DNA of 64,000 bases from Abelmoschus esculentus (taxonomy: Eukaryota > Streptophyta > Magnoliopsida > Malvales > Malvaceae). The stretch is taken from positions 11,776,936 to 11,840,935 of the forward strand of contig JAUCBN010000017.1 of the NCBI GenBank assembly GCA_035048815.1, read 5' to 3'. The position numbers were made by a program, and so were the translations under genes. Every line of letters starts with the position of its first letter. Within the stretch, counting starts at the first letter, position 1. A model generated the notes under the pieces. That model made no database searches, was not told where the DNA came from, and saw only the letters and a list, made by a program, of their open reading frames with translations. Of the stretch, positions 1 through 10,833 are shown one piece after another.

Positions 1-706
1 AATTAAGTGTTGATTTTTGTTTAAACAAAGAACTTTAATATTTTTAGGGTAAAGTACATTGATAGTCACTGAACTTTTAATACATTTTTGTTTTGATCAT
101 TTAAATTAAAAAAACTTTCACTACAATCAATAAACTTTTAATTAAAATTTTTTACTATCATCCTCGTTAAAAAATTCAATTGGTTACCAAACTATTATTT
201 ATACAAAATTATCACTAACATAATTTTTTTTTCATTTTTAGTCACTCGTCGTTAAAAGACAAACGAAAAAATTAATAGCTCAATAAAAAAATAGGTTGTT
301 CACCCAAACAAAAAAAACATAATATTAATAACAAAATATATAATTTTAATAAAATATTATTAAAATAATAATTTGATGACTGAAATAAAAAAATATATAA
401 TAATTTGGTGTGATTTTTCTAAGATTTTTGGTAACACATCTTATGACTGTAATTATCCTAAGCCTATTTAATCTCAAAACATTTCAAAATCTCCGAATTT
501 AGACTTTGTGATAAAATAACTCCTTACAATTTAGTCACCAAAACCAATTTTTAATCTTTACAATTTGGTTGGTAGACCAAAATGTCACATTCACAAAAAT
601 TATTTTGCAAAATTGATTTCACTAAACTCTTTTATATAATAAATATGTATTTTATCATATTTTTCACCCCGCACAAAAAATAAAGAGAAAAATTCTTACG
701 AAAGAT
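1..706. other. AT-rich intergenic DNA left of copia element A
   Basis: No supported gene. The stretch is AT-rich, with phrases about loss of match such as GGGTAAA and several GTCAC words in 50-260 that resemble the ends of foldback MITEs seen elsewhere in the window, but I could not pair them into an inverted repeat here. Confidence 0.5.
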
Positions 707-713
707 ACGTGTT

Positions 714-746
<33 letters not shown>

Positions 747-910
747 CGACCCGAGCCGAGCCGAGCCGAGCCGGACGGCGGCGGTGGTGCGCGAGGGACT
801 CCCTTGTTCTCTATCACTCAACAAGGGAGTGGGGTAAAGGCTTAATAAATACCCTTTCCCAAGGGTGTTTGCTACCAATGTGGGATTCAAGCATTACAAC
901 ATATCCCACA
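707..910 (-). repeat. Truncated 3' LTR of copia A
   Basis: On the minus strand it starts TGTGGGATATG, directly after the polypurine tract, and matches the 5' LTR at 6246-6403 with only a few substitutions until about 707, where similarity stops abruptly. About 200 of the expected 543 bp remain. At 715-744 five CCACGA hexamers followed by four CCGAG pentamers stand where the other LTR has a single CCACGA, so a short tandem repeat has expanded here. Confidence 0.85.
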
Positions 911-1812
911 ATCCCCCACTAATGCGAAAGAATCCTCACGATGTCACCAAGTTTGACTAACACTAGACGAGCATTTGCGAGATTAATTACTTAAGTACAT
1001 AGTGAACGAGTCTTGAACTAGTAGATAGTGATGATGAGTAATCCTCCTCTTAGATAAGTGAAACTAGTCTTGAACTTTCTAAGATCGGGGTGAACTCATA
1101 ACACATAACTAATCTCTTCATCCTTCACAGTCCGCGATGTGAAGATGTATATATACTTAAGAGTATATATAAAATGTAGTCATCTTACTTCGGGATTTTA
1201 GTAAGTGTACTAGAAAAAACGGCTCATCGTTTTTCATAGAAGGCGGCTAACTCTTCTCACTTACATAGGTTATTTCATCAAGTTTATCTCAACATAAACC
1301 ACCCAAAATTGGGCTATGAAATAATTAAGAGCTTTGTATAAAGCTCAACCTCACAAGAAAATAAGGTGATTTTCTTCAAGTTCATATTAAATGAACCACC
1401 CAAACTCTGGGCTAAGAAATCATTAAGAATAAAAACTCAACCTCATTGTTCGGTAAATTCAATAATGTTCTTCTCAATAGAACAATCCAACCACTTTGGA
1501 TAGAATTTATTAAGAGTTTAAAAATAAACTCATCCTTCCGAGCGGTAAGTTTAATTAGTCCTTCGCAATAGGTCTAAGAACTTATTAAGAGTAGTTATTC
1601 AACCAAAATCGGTAAATTCATCAAGTCTTTCTCACTAAGACCACCCAAACTTGGGCTATGAATTTATTAAGAGCATTTAAGCTCAACCTAGGCATGTACA
1701 TGAAACGTCATAGGGATTGGGTAAAGGGACATGTACACTATGAGTCTCTTTCATGGTTTCGTTTAACCACATTGAACTTAGGGAACTAAGTTGGGTATCC
1801 ACCATGAATCTC
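911..1812 (-). repeat. Copia A 3' non-coding region with degenerate ~80-bp tandem repeats
   Basis: Between the RNase H stop and the polypurine tract. About five degenerate units recur with the anchor ATTAAGAG (near 1325, 1411, 1507, 1583 and 1665; spacing 76-96 bp) and a second anchor ACCACCCAAA-TTGGGCTA. The same repeats, reverse complemented, occur in element B at about 12800-13220, so they belong to the family and are not a local expansion. No reading frame is supported. Confidence 0.7.
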
Positions 1813-2808
1813 TCAATAAATGGGCTTAAGACCCATCCCCCTCGACGAATCCAGAATTTGTTTCCTGCTCAATCCTTTGGTAAGAGGATCAGCCAAGTTC
1901 ATTTCCGACTTCACATACTCTAAAGCAAGTACTCCATTCTTTATTAGGTGCCTTATAGATTCGTGTCTTATACGGATGTACCTTTTCTTACCATTATAAG
2001 CTTGATTCAAGGCCACATGTATAGCAGATTGCGAATCGCACAATAAAGATATTGGAGGAGTCGGTTTTCCATATAAAGGTATCTCTGCTAAAAGATTTCT
2101 AAGCCACTCGGCTTCTTGCCCTACTAAGTCTAGAGCTATGAACTCTGACTCCATGGTGGAGCGTGCAATACAAGTCTGCTTGGCAGACTTCCACGAGATT
2201 GCGGCTCCTCCAAAAGTGAAGATATATCCACTTGTAGAGCTTACTTCATCACTGTCAGAAACCCAGTTGGCGTCACAATATCCTTCTAGTGCAGCAGGAT
2301 AGCCAACAAAATCAAGTTTCCAGTCCATAGTACCCTTAAGGTACTTTAGTAAGCGTCTAAGAGCTGTCCAGTGTTCACCACTTGGATTATGGGTATATCT
2401 ACTTAATCTACTCACAGCATAGGCAATATCAGGTCGAGTATAGTTCATTAAGAATATTAGGCTTCCAATGATTTTAGCATATTCACCCTGAGAAACAGCG
2501 CTTCCTTTATTTTTAGCGAGATGAGTACTAGAATCAAAAGGAGTTCGTGCAGGGATGATATCCCAACTGTCAAATCTCTTTAACACTTTCTCAATATAAT
2601 GTGTTTGATCCAAAGAGAATCCCTTGCTAGATTTGGTAACTTTGACACATAAGATTATATCTACTTCTCCCAAATCCGTCATCTCAAAACGAGTGGATAA
2701 GAAATTTTTGGTTTTGTTAATGGCATCTAAGTTAGTACTGAATATCAACATATCATCAACATATAAGCTAATGATAACACAATCAGTATCAAACATCCTT
2801 GAATACAC
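1813..2808 (-). pseudogene. Copia A: C-terminal half of RT and RNase H
   Basis: Open frame of 331 codons. It opens with the RT catalytic motif YVDDMLIF (residues 16-23), then the connection region with the copia-typical MNYTRPDIAYAVSRLSRY, then RNase H with DANW, the E of SMESEF and LCDSQSA, ending in the usual ADPLTKGL tail. It lacks its own initiator context; the Met is an internal residue of the polyprotein. It is separated from the upstream RT half by the 44-bp duplication at 2860-2947. Identification as copia RT/RNase H is firm. Confidence 0.92.
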
Positions 2809-2825
2809 GCATGCATCCGCGTCAT

Positions 2826-3806
2826 TTACAACAAAGCCAAAACTGAGAATAGTTTTATGAAATTTCTCATACCACTGTTTAGGAGCTTGTTTAAGACCAT
2901 ATAAAATTTCTCATACCACTGTTTAGGAGCTTGTTTAAGACCATATAAAGACTTTTTAAGTCTACATACTTTGCCTTCCATGCCAGGTGTCTCAAAACCT
3001 GGTGGTTGCTCCATATAGATCTCCTCATCTAGATCTCCATTTAAAAATGCAATTTTTACATCCATTTGATGTACTTGCAATTTATGAATGGAGGCTAGTG
3101 CAAATAATGCACGGATCGTTGACAATTTTGTTACGGGAGAGTATGTATCAAAGAAGTCTATTCCAAATTTCTGAGTGAACCCTTTGACTACTAGTCTAGC
3201 TTTATATCTTTGGATTGACCCATTTGGCCTGAGTTTTTTCCTAAAAACCCATTTGTTCCTGATAGGCTTAAATCCCCTGGGCAAATCTACCAATTCTCAG
3301 GTATGATTAGACATTATTGACTCTAGTTCATCATTAATAGCGCTTCTCCAAAAACTAGCGTCAATGGACCTTATAGCTTCTTCATAAGTTTTAGGATCAT
3401 CATCTAACAGGAAAACTTGAGCTATGGGGTCTGATAGTGTGTCTAAATCATTTATCTCACAAATAAAGGAAGTAACAAAATCTGGTCCAAAAGAAGTTTC
3501 CGTTCTTTTCCTCTTACTTCTTCTAGGCTCTAACTCAAACTCTAGAGCATTTTCGGCAGGTATGTTAGAAGAAGTGGATAGTACATTTTCTATATGTGTT
3601 TTTTCTATTAATCTAGGTTTCTTTAACGGAAAGATATTTTCAAAGAAAACAACATCCCTAGATTCACATATAGAAAAATCATGTAGTAACATGAACCTAT
3701 ATGCGGCACTGTTGGTAGCATACCCTATGAATACTGCATTAACGGTTTTAGGACCGATGGTAGACTGCTTAAAGTCAGGCAAACCAATTTTAGCCAACAC
3801 CCCCAC
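2826..3806 (-). pseudogene. Copia A: integrase C-terminus and N-terminal half of RT
   Basis: Two open stretches in one frame (3806-3297 and 3293-2826) split by a TGA at about 3294-3296 where the protein would read SNHT-stop-ELVDLPRGF; the sister element and family consensus have Trp there, so this is a TGG to TGA change. The first part carries the integrase C-terminal region (PKTVNAVFIGYATNSAAYRF). The second carries the start of RT: NKWVFRKKLRPNGSIQRYKARLV, DTYSPVTK, and LYGLKQAPKQWYEKF, after which the tandem duplication puts it out of frame. Confidence 0.9.
2860..2947. repeat. 44-bp tandem duplication inside the RT frame
   Basis: The segment beginning AAATTTCTCATACC at 2860 is repeated head to tail at 2904. 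As 44 is not a multiple of three it shifts the frame between LYGLKQAP and the YVDD motif. It separates the two halves of RT. Confidence 0.93.
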
Positions 3807-5833
3807 ACTTTTAGGTATTGCAAGTTAGGTGCATAACCTCTCCATAAGTTGTATGGGGTTGAATCTAATTTCTTATGAGGTACTCGGTTTAAAATATAAT
3901 TCGCCGATAGAATGGCTTCCCCCCACATGTTATCAGATAACCCAGAACTTATCAACAATGAATTCATCATCTCTTTTAAAGTTCTGTTTTTCCTCTCGGC
4001 TACACCGTTTTGTTGAGGAAAATAAGGGGCAGAGATTTCATGAATTATGTCATTCGTCTCACATACCTCTTTAAGAAAATTAGATCCATATTCACCACCT
4101 CTATCGGATCTAACACGTTTTATCTTCTTGTTAAGTTGATTTTCAACTTCTGCTTTATAGATTAGGAAGAAGTTTTCAGCTTCATCTTTAGTTCTAAGAA
4201 GATAAACCTTTGTATATCTAGAGTAATCATCTACAAAGGTGATGTAGTAGTGTTTTCCTCCCTTACTCTCAAAGTTTCTAAAGTCTGCTAGATCTGTGTG
4301 AATAAGTTCTAACAATTCAGTTTTTCTCTTAGAAACAGTCTTAAAGGAAGGTTTAGTATGCTTGGCTTCTACGCAAACCTCACATTTATTAAAGCCACTT
4401 TCATCTAGATTAGGTAATAGCTTCATCTTAATAAGCTTCTTTAAAGAGAGAGTATTCACATGACCTAATCTAGCATGCCACATATCAAAAGATTCAACGG
4501 TATAAGCAGAAGTGGTGGCTTTATTCTCATTAAACTCAGTTTCGATTACAAATAAACCCCCACTTAAAAAACCTTTCTCAACATAATCACCATTACGGGA
4601 AAGTATAAGTTTATCTACCTCGAAAACAAGTTTAACGCCTGCCTTATTTAACAAACCACCACTAATCAGATTTCTACGCAGGGCAGGTACATACAGAACA
4701 TTATTTAAGGATAAAGTTTTACCGGACGTCAGCTTGAGTAAAACTTTGCCTTTACCTAGCACCTCTGAACTGCTAGAATTTCCCATGTACACTTGTTCTC
4801 CTTTGTTCCCATCCTCGAACTCGGCGAACAGCTCCTTTTTAGCGCAGAAATGTCTGGAAGCACCAGTGTCAACCACCCATTCAGCAGAATTTTCCACTAG
4901 ATTGACTTCTGAGACGACTGCTGCAATGACATCATCGTTATCCTCTGCAACATTCGCTTGTGGTCTGTTGTCATTCAAGCGGTCTGAACGGCGTGGGCAC
5001 TGGTAGGCTTTGTGTCCGACTTGCCCACACACATAGAATTTGGTGGACTTTCCTTGGGCCTTCACGTTGGTTGACTTCTTGAAGTTCGTGGACTTTTGAG
5101 GTTTGGTGGGATTCTTTTGATAACCCCTTTTCATAACCCTTTTGGGCTTGGATCCTGAGGCACCACCAGATTCAACCAAGTTAGCCTTAAAATTAAATTG
5201 ACCATTAGAGTTGGAAACCTTATCTTTCAAACGGTTGGCTTCCTCAATCTTCATATAGCTTACAAGCTCCACCAACGGAATGTCCCTTTTTTTGTGCTTA
5301 AGGGAGTTGCAGTAATCGGACCAGGACTTGGGCAATTTTTCGATCAAAACATTTGCTTGAAGGACCTCGCACATTTTTATACCTTCAGCTAAAATGTCCG
5401 AAACTAGCTTCTCATAATCATGGACTTGTTCCATTATCGGTTTGTCATCGGACATCTGAAATTGTAGCCATTCACCTACTACATATTTCTTGATTCCGGC
5501 ATCATCAGCTCCATACTTCATTTCGAGAGTATCCCAAATCCTTTTTGCACTTTTCTCTTTGAGAAACATGTCGAATATTTTGTTTGACATGTGACTCAAG
5601 AGATGACCTCGCACTGTTTTATTATCCTTTACGTATTTATTCATGTCTGCGACGGCATCAATTCTGGCAGCACCTTCTGGATCATCTATCGGAGAAGGGT
5701 TGTCGAGGATGTAGTCAAGATCTAGTTGCTCGAAGAAAATCATGATGCGCTGGGACCATCTGCGATAATTATTCCCGTCGAGTGCATCTAATTTGGACAA
5801 GTCTGGAACCAACTTATCGGAAGAGACAGACAT
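3725..5833 (-). pseudogene. Copia A: Gag, protease and integrase core
   Basis: Open frame of 702 codons. Gag occupies roughly residues 1-260 with the UBN2-like copia Gag core and one zinc knuckle at about 270-283. The knuckle reads F-Y-V-C-G-x3-H-x4-C: the first Cys is Phe (TTC for TGC). Protease motif VVDTGASRHFC follows near residue 320, then integrase: H-x3-H and CEVC zinc site, the DD-35-E core with HTDLADF, VDDYSRYTKV and the E of QQNGVAERKN. After VWGC the frame switches (near 3795) because of a one-base loss, ending in an unrelated tail. The ATG lies only 28 bp after the 5' LTR end. Confidence 0.92.
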
Positions 5834-5860
5834 TTTTGCAGAAATGACTTGTTTCTAAAT

Positions 5861-6403
5861 TGTTGGAAAATAAGTTCTGTAAAACAGGGCGTTAGCACTG
5901 ACTGGGAAAATAATAAACCGAAATATGTATAACCGTGTCGTGGTATGGAGGCCACTGCCTTAGAAACAAATCGCCCCGATGTGTGTAATCGCTACGTTAG
6001 GCGGTTGTCCCCCGAAGGTTAGCACGGTCCTCCAAAACGATGTACACCCAAGGTTCTGGAGTGGACGGAGAAGGAAGATTGAAACTGAGAAATATGAAGC
6101 ATATTTATAGGCTGGACGTGAGGGTAAAATCGTCCCAACACGCCGATTTTATCTCATTCTGTTTTCAAATTTAAATGACAGAAATAAACCTTTCGCATTC
6201 TCTACAGAAATCAAACAGTACGCGCGCGGACGTGTCAAAAACACGTGTTACCACGAGCCGAGCCGGACAGACGGCGGCGGTGCGTGAGGGACTCCCTTAT
6301 TCTCTATCACTCAACAAGGGAGTGGGGTAAAGGCTTAATAAATACCCTTTCCCAAGGGTGTTTGCTACCAATGTGGGATTCAAGCATTACAACATATCTC
6401 ACA
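5861..6403 (-). repeat. 5' LTR of copia A
   Basis: Minus strand TGTGAGATATG to TTTTCCAACA, 543 bp. It contains a TATA-like CCTATAAATATG (about 6104-6115) and a stem region with GGGGGACAACCGCCTAA, shared with the LTR of element B (13582-14234), which also ends in CCAACA; that shared end fixes the boundary. The following bases (ATTTAGAAACAAGTC on the minus strand) do not give the TGGTATCAGAGC primer-binding site usual in plant copia elements, so the site is degenerate or different. Confidence 0.8.
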
Positions 6404-7589
6404 TTACCATGGTAGTTCGACTAGTTAGACAGTAATACAACCATATTTCTATTTGGCATATAAGTTAAACAATGGTTGGAGGTATTTATTTCGACTGTTT
6501 TTCGCTACATTTTGCTCGATTTATGCTTACACGTGTATGTTTTGTAATGATGGATAGTCGCTCTAATGAAATGAAGCGACTACATAAACTAGAAATATGG
6601 TGTGATGATTTAAGGCAACACTTAAACCTAAATGATTCTCTTTTATATATCGTTCAAAAGACATGCAGTTGATGTAGTTCAATAGATATCGTGGTTATGA
6701 GGTAATACAGAATTACTGATTTATCTGAGCATGCTATAAAAATACGAACAAACATTAACATTAGTGCTAAAGGTCACAAGTATTTAATCTGTTTAAAATT
6801 TTCCAATATGTTTCTTAAAGGGTGTAAATCATTTATCTCCGAATTATATTTTTATTGGTGCTTCACTTTAAAATAATAAAATTAAGATTTAAGAAATTAG
6901 GGGCATGGTATATTTTTTTAAGGTTTAAGGTCTAAAAAATAAAGTTGGAATTTAAAATTTGAAATTTTAGTGTAAGACATACACTACTTCAAAACATATA
7001 TGTACCGTCTTTCTTAATTCTATAGTGATACTTTTTAGTGTCTTTAAAAACTTTCTTGGCGCTTAGAGTGTCGTAAGAAGTGTCGTTGAAATCAGCACGG
7101 TAACACCACAATAGTTATAAAAAAAACACCACAAAAGATCAAGATCTATACTGATATTTGTGTTTTCAAATGGCGTAAAAAATATTTTTAATGCATTTGT
7201 GTTTTCAAATGGCGTAAAAAAATATTTTTAATGCATTTTTGTTTTCAAACAAAGTTAAAAAACTATTCCTAGAATTGTTTGTGTTCTCAAACGTCACTAA
7301 AAAAATTATTTTACAGAAAAACTTTTTGTTTAGTGGAGTTTATGTTATTAATCGCTACATAGGCAGAAAATTTATACCCGTTTTTATTTTGTAGCCTTCG
7401 ATTTAAAATTCTTGGTTTAAAATTGAGTCATATATGAAAAAAATTAGAAAATTATCTTATTGTAGTTACTCTTAGTGAAAAGCAATCAAGCATGTTTGAA
7501 ATGATGAACTTGAATAACTGGTTTAACTGAATTAAATTATTGTATATTCTTGTCTAAATAATTATTCTTATTCATATTAAATATTGTCG

Positions 7590-7716
7590 ATAATATTTTA
7601 ACTTATAATTTGAATATTTGCCCATAATTTAATCATGCTGGCTTGGACTTACCACTAAATGTTGAATTGATGCTTGTTGGATGGATATATTACCGCTGAA
7701 TGCTTAATTAATGTTT
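7590..7716. repeat. Direct repeat, copy 1 (partner 8322-8448)
   Basis: The phrase GGCTTGGACTTACCACTAAA and about 50 bp on each side recur about 732 bp downstream with a handful of differences. The two copies bracket the telomere-like stretch. Confidence 0.8.
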
Positions 7717-7779
7717 TTCTTTTTGGTTCTAAATAAAAATATAATTAGACCTATCTTTAAAAATTTATTTCATTAATTA

Positions 7780-8190
7780 TATTCTTAAATTTTAAATTAT
7801 AAATCTTAATCTCTAATCCCTAAACATTAAATCTTAAACCTAAACTATAAACATTAAATCCTAAAATCTAAACCTTAAACTTTAATTTTTAAACAATAAA
7901 CCATAAACATAACTCTAAATATTAAACCCTAAACATAATTCTAAATCGTAAACCCTAAACCTAAATCCTAAATAATAAACCCTAAACATAACTCTAAATC
8001 TTAAACGCTAAATTTAAATCCTAAATAATAAACCCTAAACTTAAACCTTAACTACTAAACCCTAAAATCTAAATTTAAACCATAAACCTAAACACAAACC
8101 ATAAATCCTAAACCTAAATCTAATCCTTAAATTAAATTTGAACCATAAACCCTAAACTTAAAATCTAAATCCTAAACTATTTTAGGTGAG
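7780..8190. repeat. Degenerate telomere-like CCCTAAA-type repeat
   Basis: Dozens of variants of AAACCCTAAA, AAATCCTAAA and AAACCTAAAC. Such degenerate interstitial telomere-like DNA is common in plants. No long perfect run of the heptamer is present. Confidence 0.75.
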
Positions 8191-8321
8191 TATTAAACTA
8201 TTAATTATATTAAACACAATTTAAAAATGTAATTCAATTAGATAAGTAAAATAAGCACTAATTATAAAATTTATTAAATTCTTATCGATAGTAGTTAAGT
8301 TTGTTAATAACAAAATCCTTA

Positions 8322-8448
8322 AATTATGTTTTAACTTTTAATTAAAAAATTGCCAATAATTTGATCATGTTGGCTTGGACTTACCACTAAATGTTGGATT
8401 GATTCTTGTTGGATTGATATTTTACCACTGAATGATTAATTAATGTTT
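8322..8448. repeat. Direct repeat, copy 2 (partner 7590-7716)
   Basis: Same sequence and orientation as the copy at 7590-7716; see that entry. Confidence 0.8.
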
Positions 8449-9269
8449 GTTGGCCGTTTATCAGTAAATTTTATTTTTTTATTATTACTGTTAGTATTTA
8501 AAATATAAGTGAAATATCAGTCACGATGAATTTTTAGTCATGATGCAAAGATTGAAGATGCAGGCATGATCAAAATAGACAAGATCTACATAAATTACGT
8601 TTCTACTTATAAGGTCAGATTATTTAATTCATGATTTATAATACATGAATTTACATTAAGTCTTTACCCAGTCTGTAAGCTTAGTAAGTATCTTTTAGAC
8701 TAGGTTGTAAAAGAAGGCTAGATGACTTTTTTTAAGTAGAAAACTTATCTTGAGTATGCTTAATAATTTTTTTTGTGGGGAATATATATATTAAGCATAA
8801 TTTTTAAAAGATCTAAATGAAGAGAGAAATATTCATAAGAGATTAATTGGAAAGTAGCGAGATAGTTTAAAAAATGCATGTCTAGGATTGGTTTTTGAAA
8901 GACTTGGTATTTAAGTGTGCTCTATGCACCACCTCTCATGCTGAACCTACCTGGTGTATTACTATGCTCATTATTCCAATTTATAAAATATTATGACTAA
9001 ATAAATATTCTATACTTAGTGCAAAAGTTAGAATAATAATCTTAATAATTTTTAAAAGATATTTCTTTTGGTCATAGTAGAACATTTCTAGTGATCTTTT
9101 AAGGCAATGATCTTGTCTAAAATAAAGAGAAAATGATAGACATTAATGCTAATAAAAAATGTTTGTAGCCATTAAAATCTCTTTGAGCTCTTTTCTTTGG
9201 ATAATTAAGAAGGAAGAAAAGATTTGTCTATCTTTGGAGTGTGTAAAAATCTCCATAAAAATTCTCTTT

Positions 9270-10735
9270 ATGAAAAAGATGAAAAGTGTTAGGTCCGATA
9301 GAAGTGGTGAGATTAGATCTAAATTTCTTAAAGAGGTATATGATACGAATGACATAGTTCATGAAACTTCTTCCCCTTACTTTCCTCAACAAAACGACAT
9401 AGTCGAGAGGAAAAACAAAACTTTAAAAGAGATGATAATTTCATTGTTGATAAGTTCTGAGTTAGCTGGTAATATTTTTGGGGAGTCAATTCTACCGGTA
9501 AATCTTAAACCGAGTACCTCATAAAGAAATCAGACTTAACCCCATACAAACTGTGAAAAAGGTTATGCACCTAAATTGCAATACCTAAAAGTGTGGGGGT
9601 GTCTAGCTAAAGTAGATTTGTCTGATTTAAAGAAGTCCACCATCGGTCCCTAAACCGTTGATGTAGTATTTATTGAGTATGCTACTAACAATTTCGTATG
9701 AGATGCTCTAGAGTTTAAGTTAGAACCTAAACAAAGATAAAAATATCTTCTGGACCAGACTTTGTGACTTATTTTATTTTTGAGATAAATGATTTAGACA
9801 AACTTATCAGATCTTACAACTCAAGTTTCTTGTTAGATGAGGATCTTAAAACTTATGAAGAAACTATGAGATCTATTGACACTAATTTTTGAAGAATTGT
9901 TAATGATGAACAAGAGTCAATAATGTCTAAATCATACTTGGGAATTGGTAGACTTGCCTAAAGGATTTAAACCTATCAGCAACAAATGAGTTTTTAAGAA
10001 AAAAACTCATGTCAGGTGGGTCAATCTAGAATTGGCTAGGCTAGTAGTCATAGGGTTCACTCAAAAATGTTAAAAGAGTATTGGCATTTGGGATGTCATC
10101 TCTGCTTGAACCCCTTTTGACTTTAGCACTTATCTTGTTAAAAAATAAAAGAAGTTGTGTTTCCCAGGTTGAATATACTAAAATTATTGAAAGCCTAATG
10201 TTCTTAATGAACTATACTCGGCCCGATATTGCCTATGTTATGAGTAGATTGAGTAGATATACGCATAATATAAGTTGTGAACATTAAGACTCTTAGACGC
10301 TTACTAATGTACCTTAAGAGTTGGAAACTCAATTTTGTTTGTTATCCTGTTCTTTGGAAGGATGTTGTGACGCCAACTAGATTTTTGATAGTGATGAGAT
10401 AAGCTCTACAAATGGATATGTTCGAACTTTAGGTGGAGTTGTAATCTTGTGGTAGTCTACCAAGCAGACTTGTATTGCACGTTCCACTTTAGAGTCATAG
10501 TTTATAGCTCTAGACTTAACTAGGCGAGAAATCGAATGGCTAAAGAATTTTTAACAGAGATACCTTTGTAGGGAAAACCGACTCCTCCGATATCTTTATT
10601 GTGAGATTCGTAATTTGTGATACATGTGGCTCTAAATCAAGCTTACAATGGTAAGAAGAGACACATTCGCATAAGGTACGAATATGTGAGACACCTAATA
10701 AAGAACAAAGTACTCGTCTTAAGCCCATTGGTTGA
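9270..10735 (+). pseudogene. Copia B pol remnant (integrase, RT ends, RNase H)
   Basis: Integrase core is recognisable at 9280-9500 (VRSDR, SPYFPQQN, ERKNKTLKEM), then the VWGCLAK region near 9590, KSYLGIGRLA-type frameshifted RT start near 9935, and NYTRPDIAYVMSRLSRYTHN at about 10210-10270, followed by RNase H fragments to 10735. The RT catalytic core is missing: the sequence jumps at about 10069 from the GFTQK motif to the region after YVDD, a loss of roughly 0.55 kb relative to A. Confidence 0.88.
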
Positions 10736-10828
10736 GTGATTCATGATGGATACCCAACTTAGTTCTCTAAGTTTAATGTGGTCAAACGAAACCATGAAAC
10801 GACTCATAGTGTACATGTCCATCTATCC

Positions 10829-10833
10829 AATCC
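10829..10833. repeat. Target-site duplication AATCC, left copy
   Basis: AATCC precedes the solo LTR and is repeated at 12781-12785. Element A carries the uninterrupted target, CCAATCCCTATGACG on its minus strand (about 1723-1709), with one AATCC. Confidence 0.95.

Larger units (their letters stand above)
707..6403 (-). mobile_element. Ty1/copia LTR retrotransposon A, nearly full length, broken
   Basis: The minus strand reads 5' LTR (6403 to 5861), gag-pol (5833 to 1813), a 0.9-kb 3' non-coding stretch, a purine-rich tract (919 to 911, AGTGGGGG-like) and the start of the 3' LTR (910 to about 707). Domain order Gag, protease, integrase, RT, RNase H is diagnostic of Ty1/copia. The reading frame is closed by a one-base deletion near 3795, a Trp-to-stop change near 3296 and a 44-bp tandem duplication at 2860-2947, so it cannot make a full polyprotein. 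The 3' LTR is cut short and no matching 5-bp target duplication is visible. The lineage looks like Tork/TAR by general resemblance only. Confidence 0.9.
6404..9269. other. Intergenic spacer between the two inverted copia elements
   Basis: No supported gene. It holds a short tandem duplication at about 7155-7250 (GTGTTTTCAAATGGCGTAAA repeated), a pair of direct repeats flanking telomere-like DNA (separate entries), and a CACTACTTCAAAA phrase at 6977 that resembles a CACTA transposon end with no partner found. Confidence 0.6.

Noticed and set aside
632..890. Overlapping short frames with Val-, Arg- and Gly-rich runs
   Set aside because: They are translations of the CCACGA/CCGAG short repeat in the truncated copia LTR, not genes.
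710..6403. Short LTRs of 158-201 bp for copia A, based on where the two ends align
   Set aside because: Comparison with element B shows the LTR runs on to CCAACA at 5861; the apparent short LTR is due to truncation of the left copy.
6977..7000. CACTA transposon end (CACTACTTCAAAA)
   Set aside because: No inverted partner and no 3-bp duplication was found.
7780..8190. Possible chromosome end
   Set aside because: Repeats are degenerate, short and followed on both sides by ordinary DNA; interstitial telomere-like sequence.
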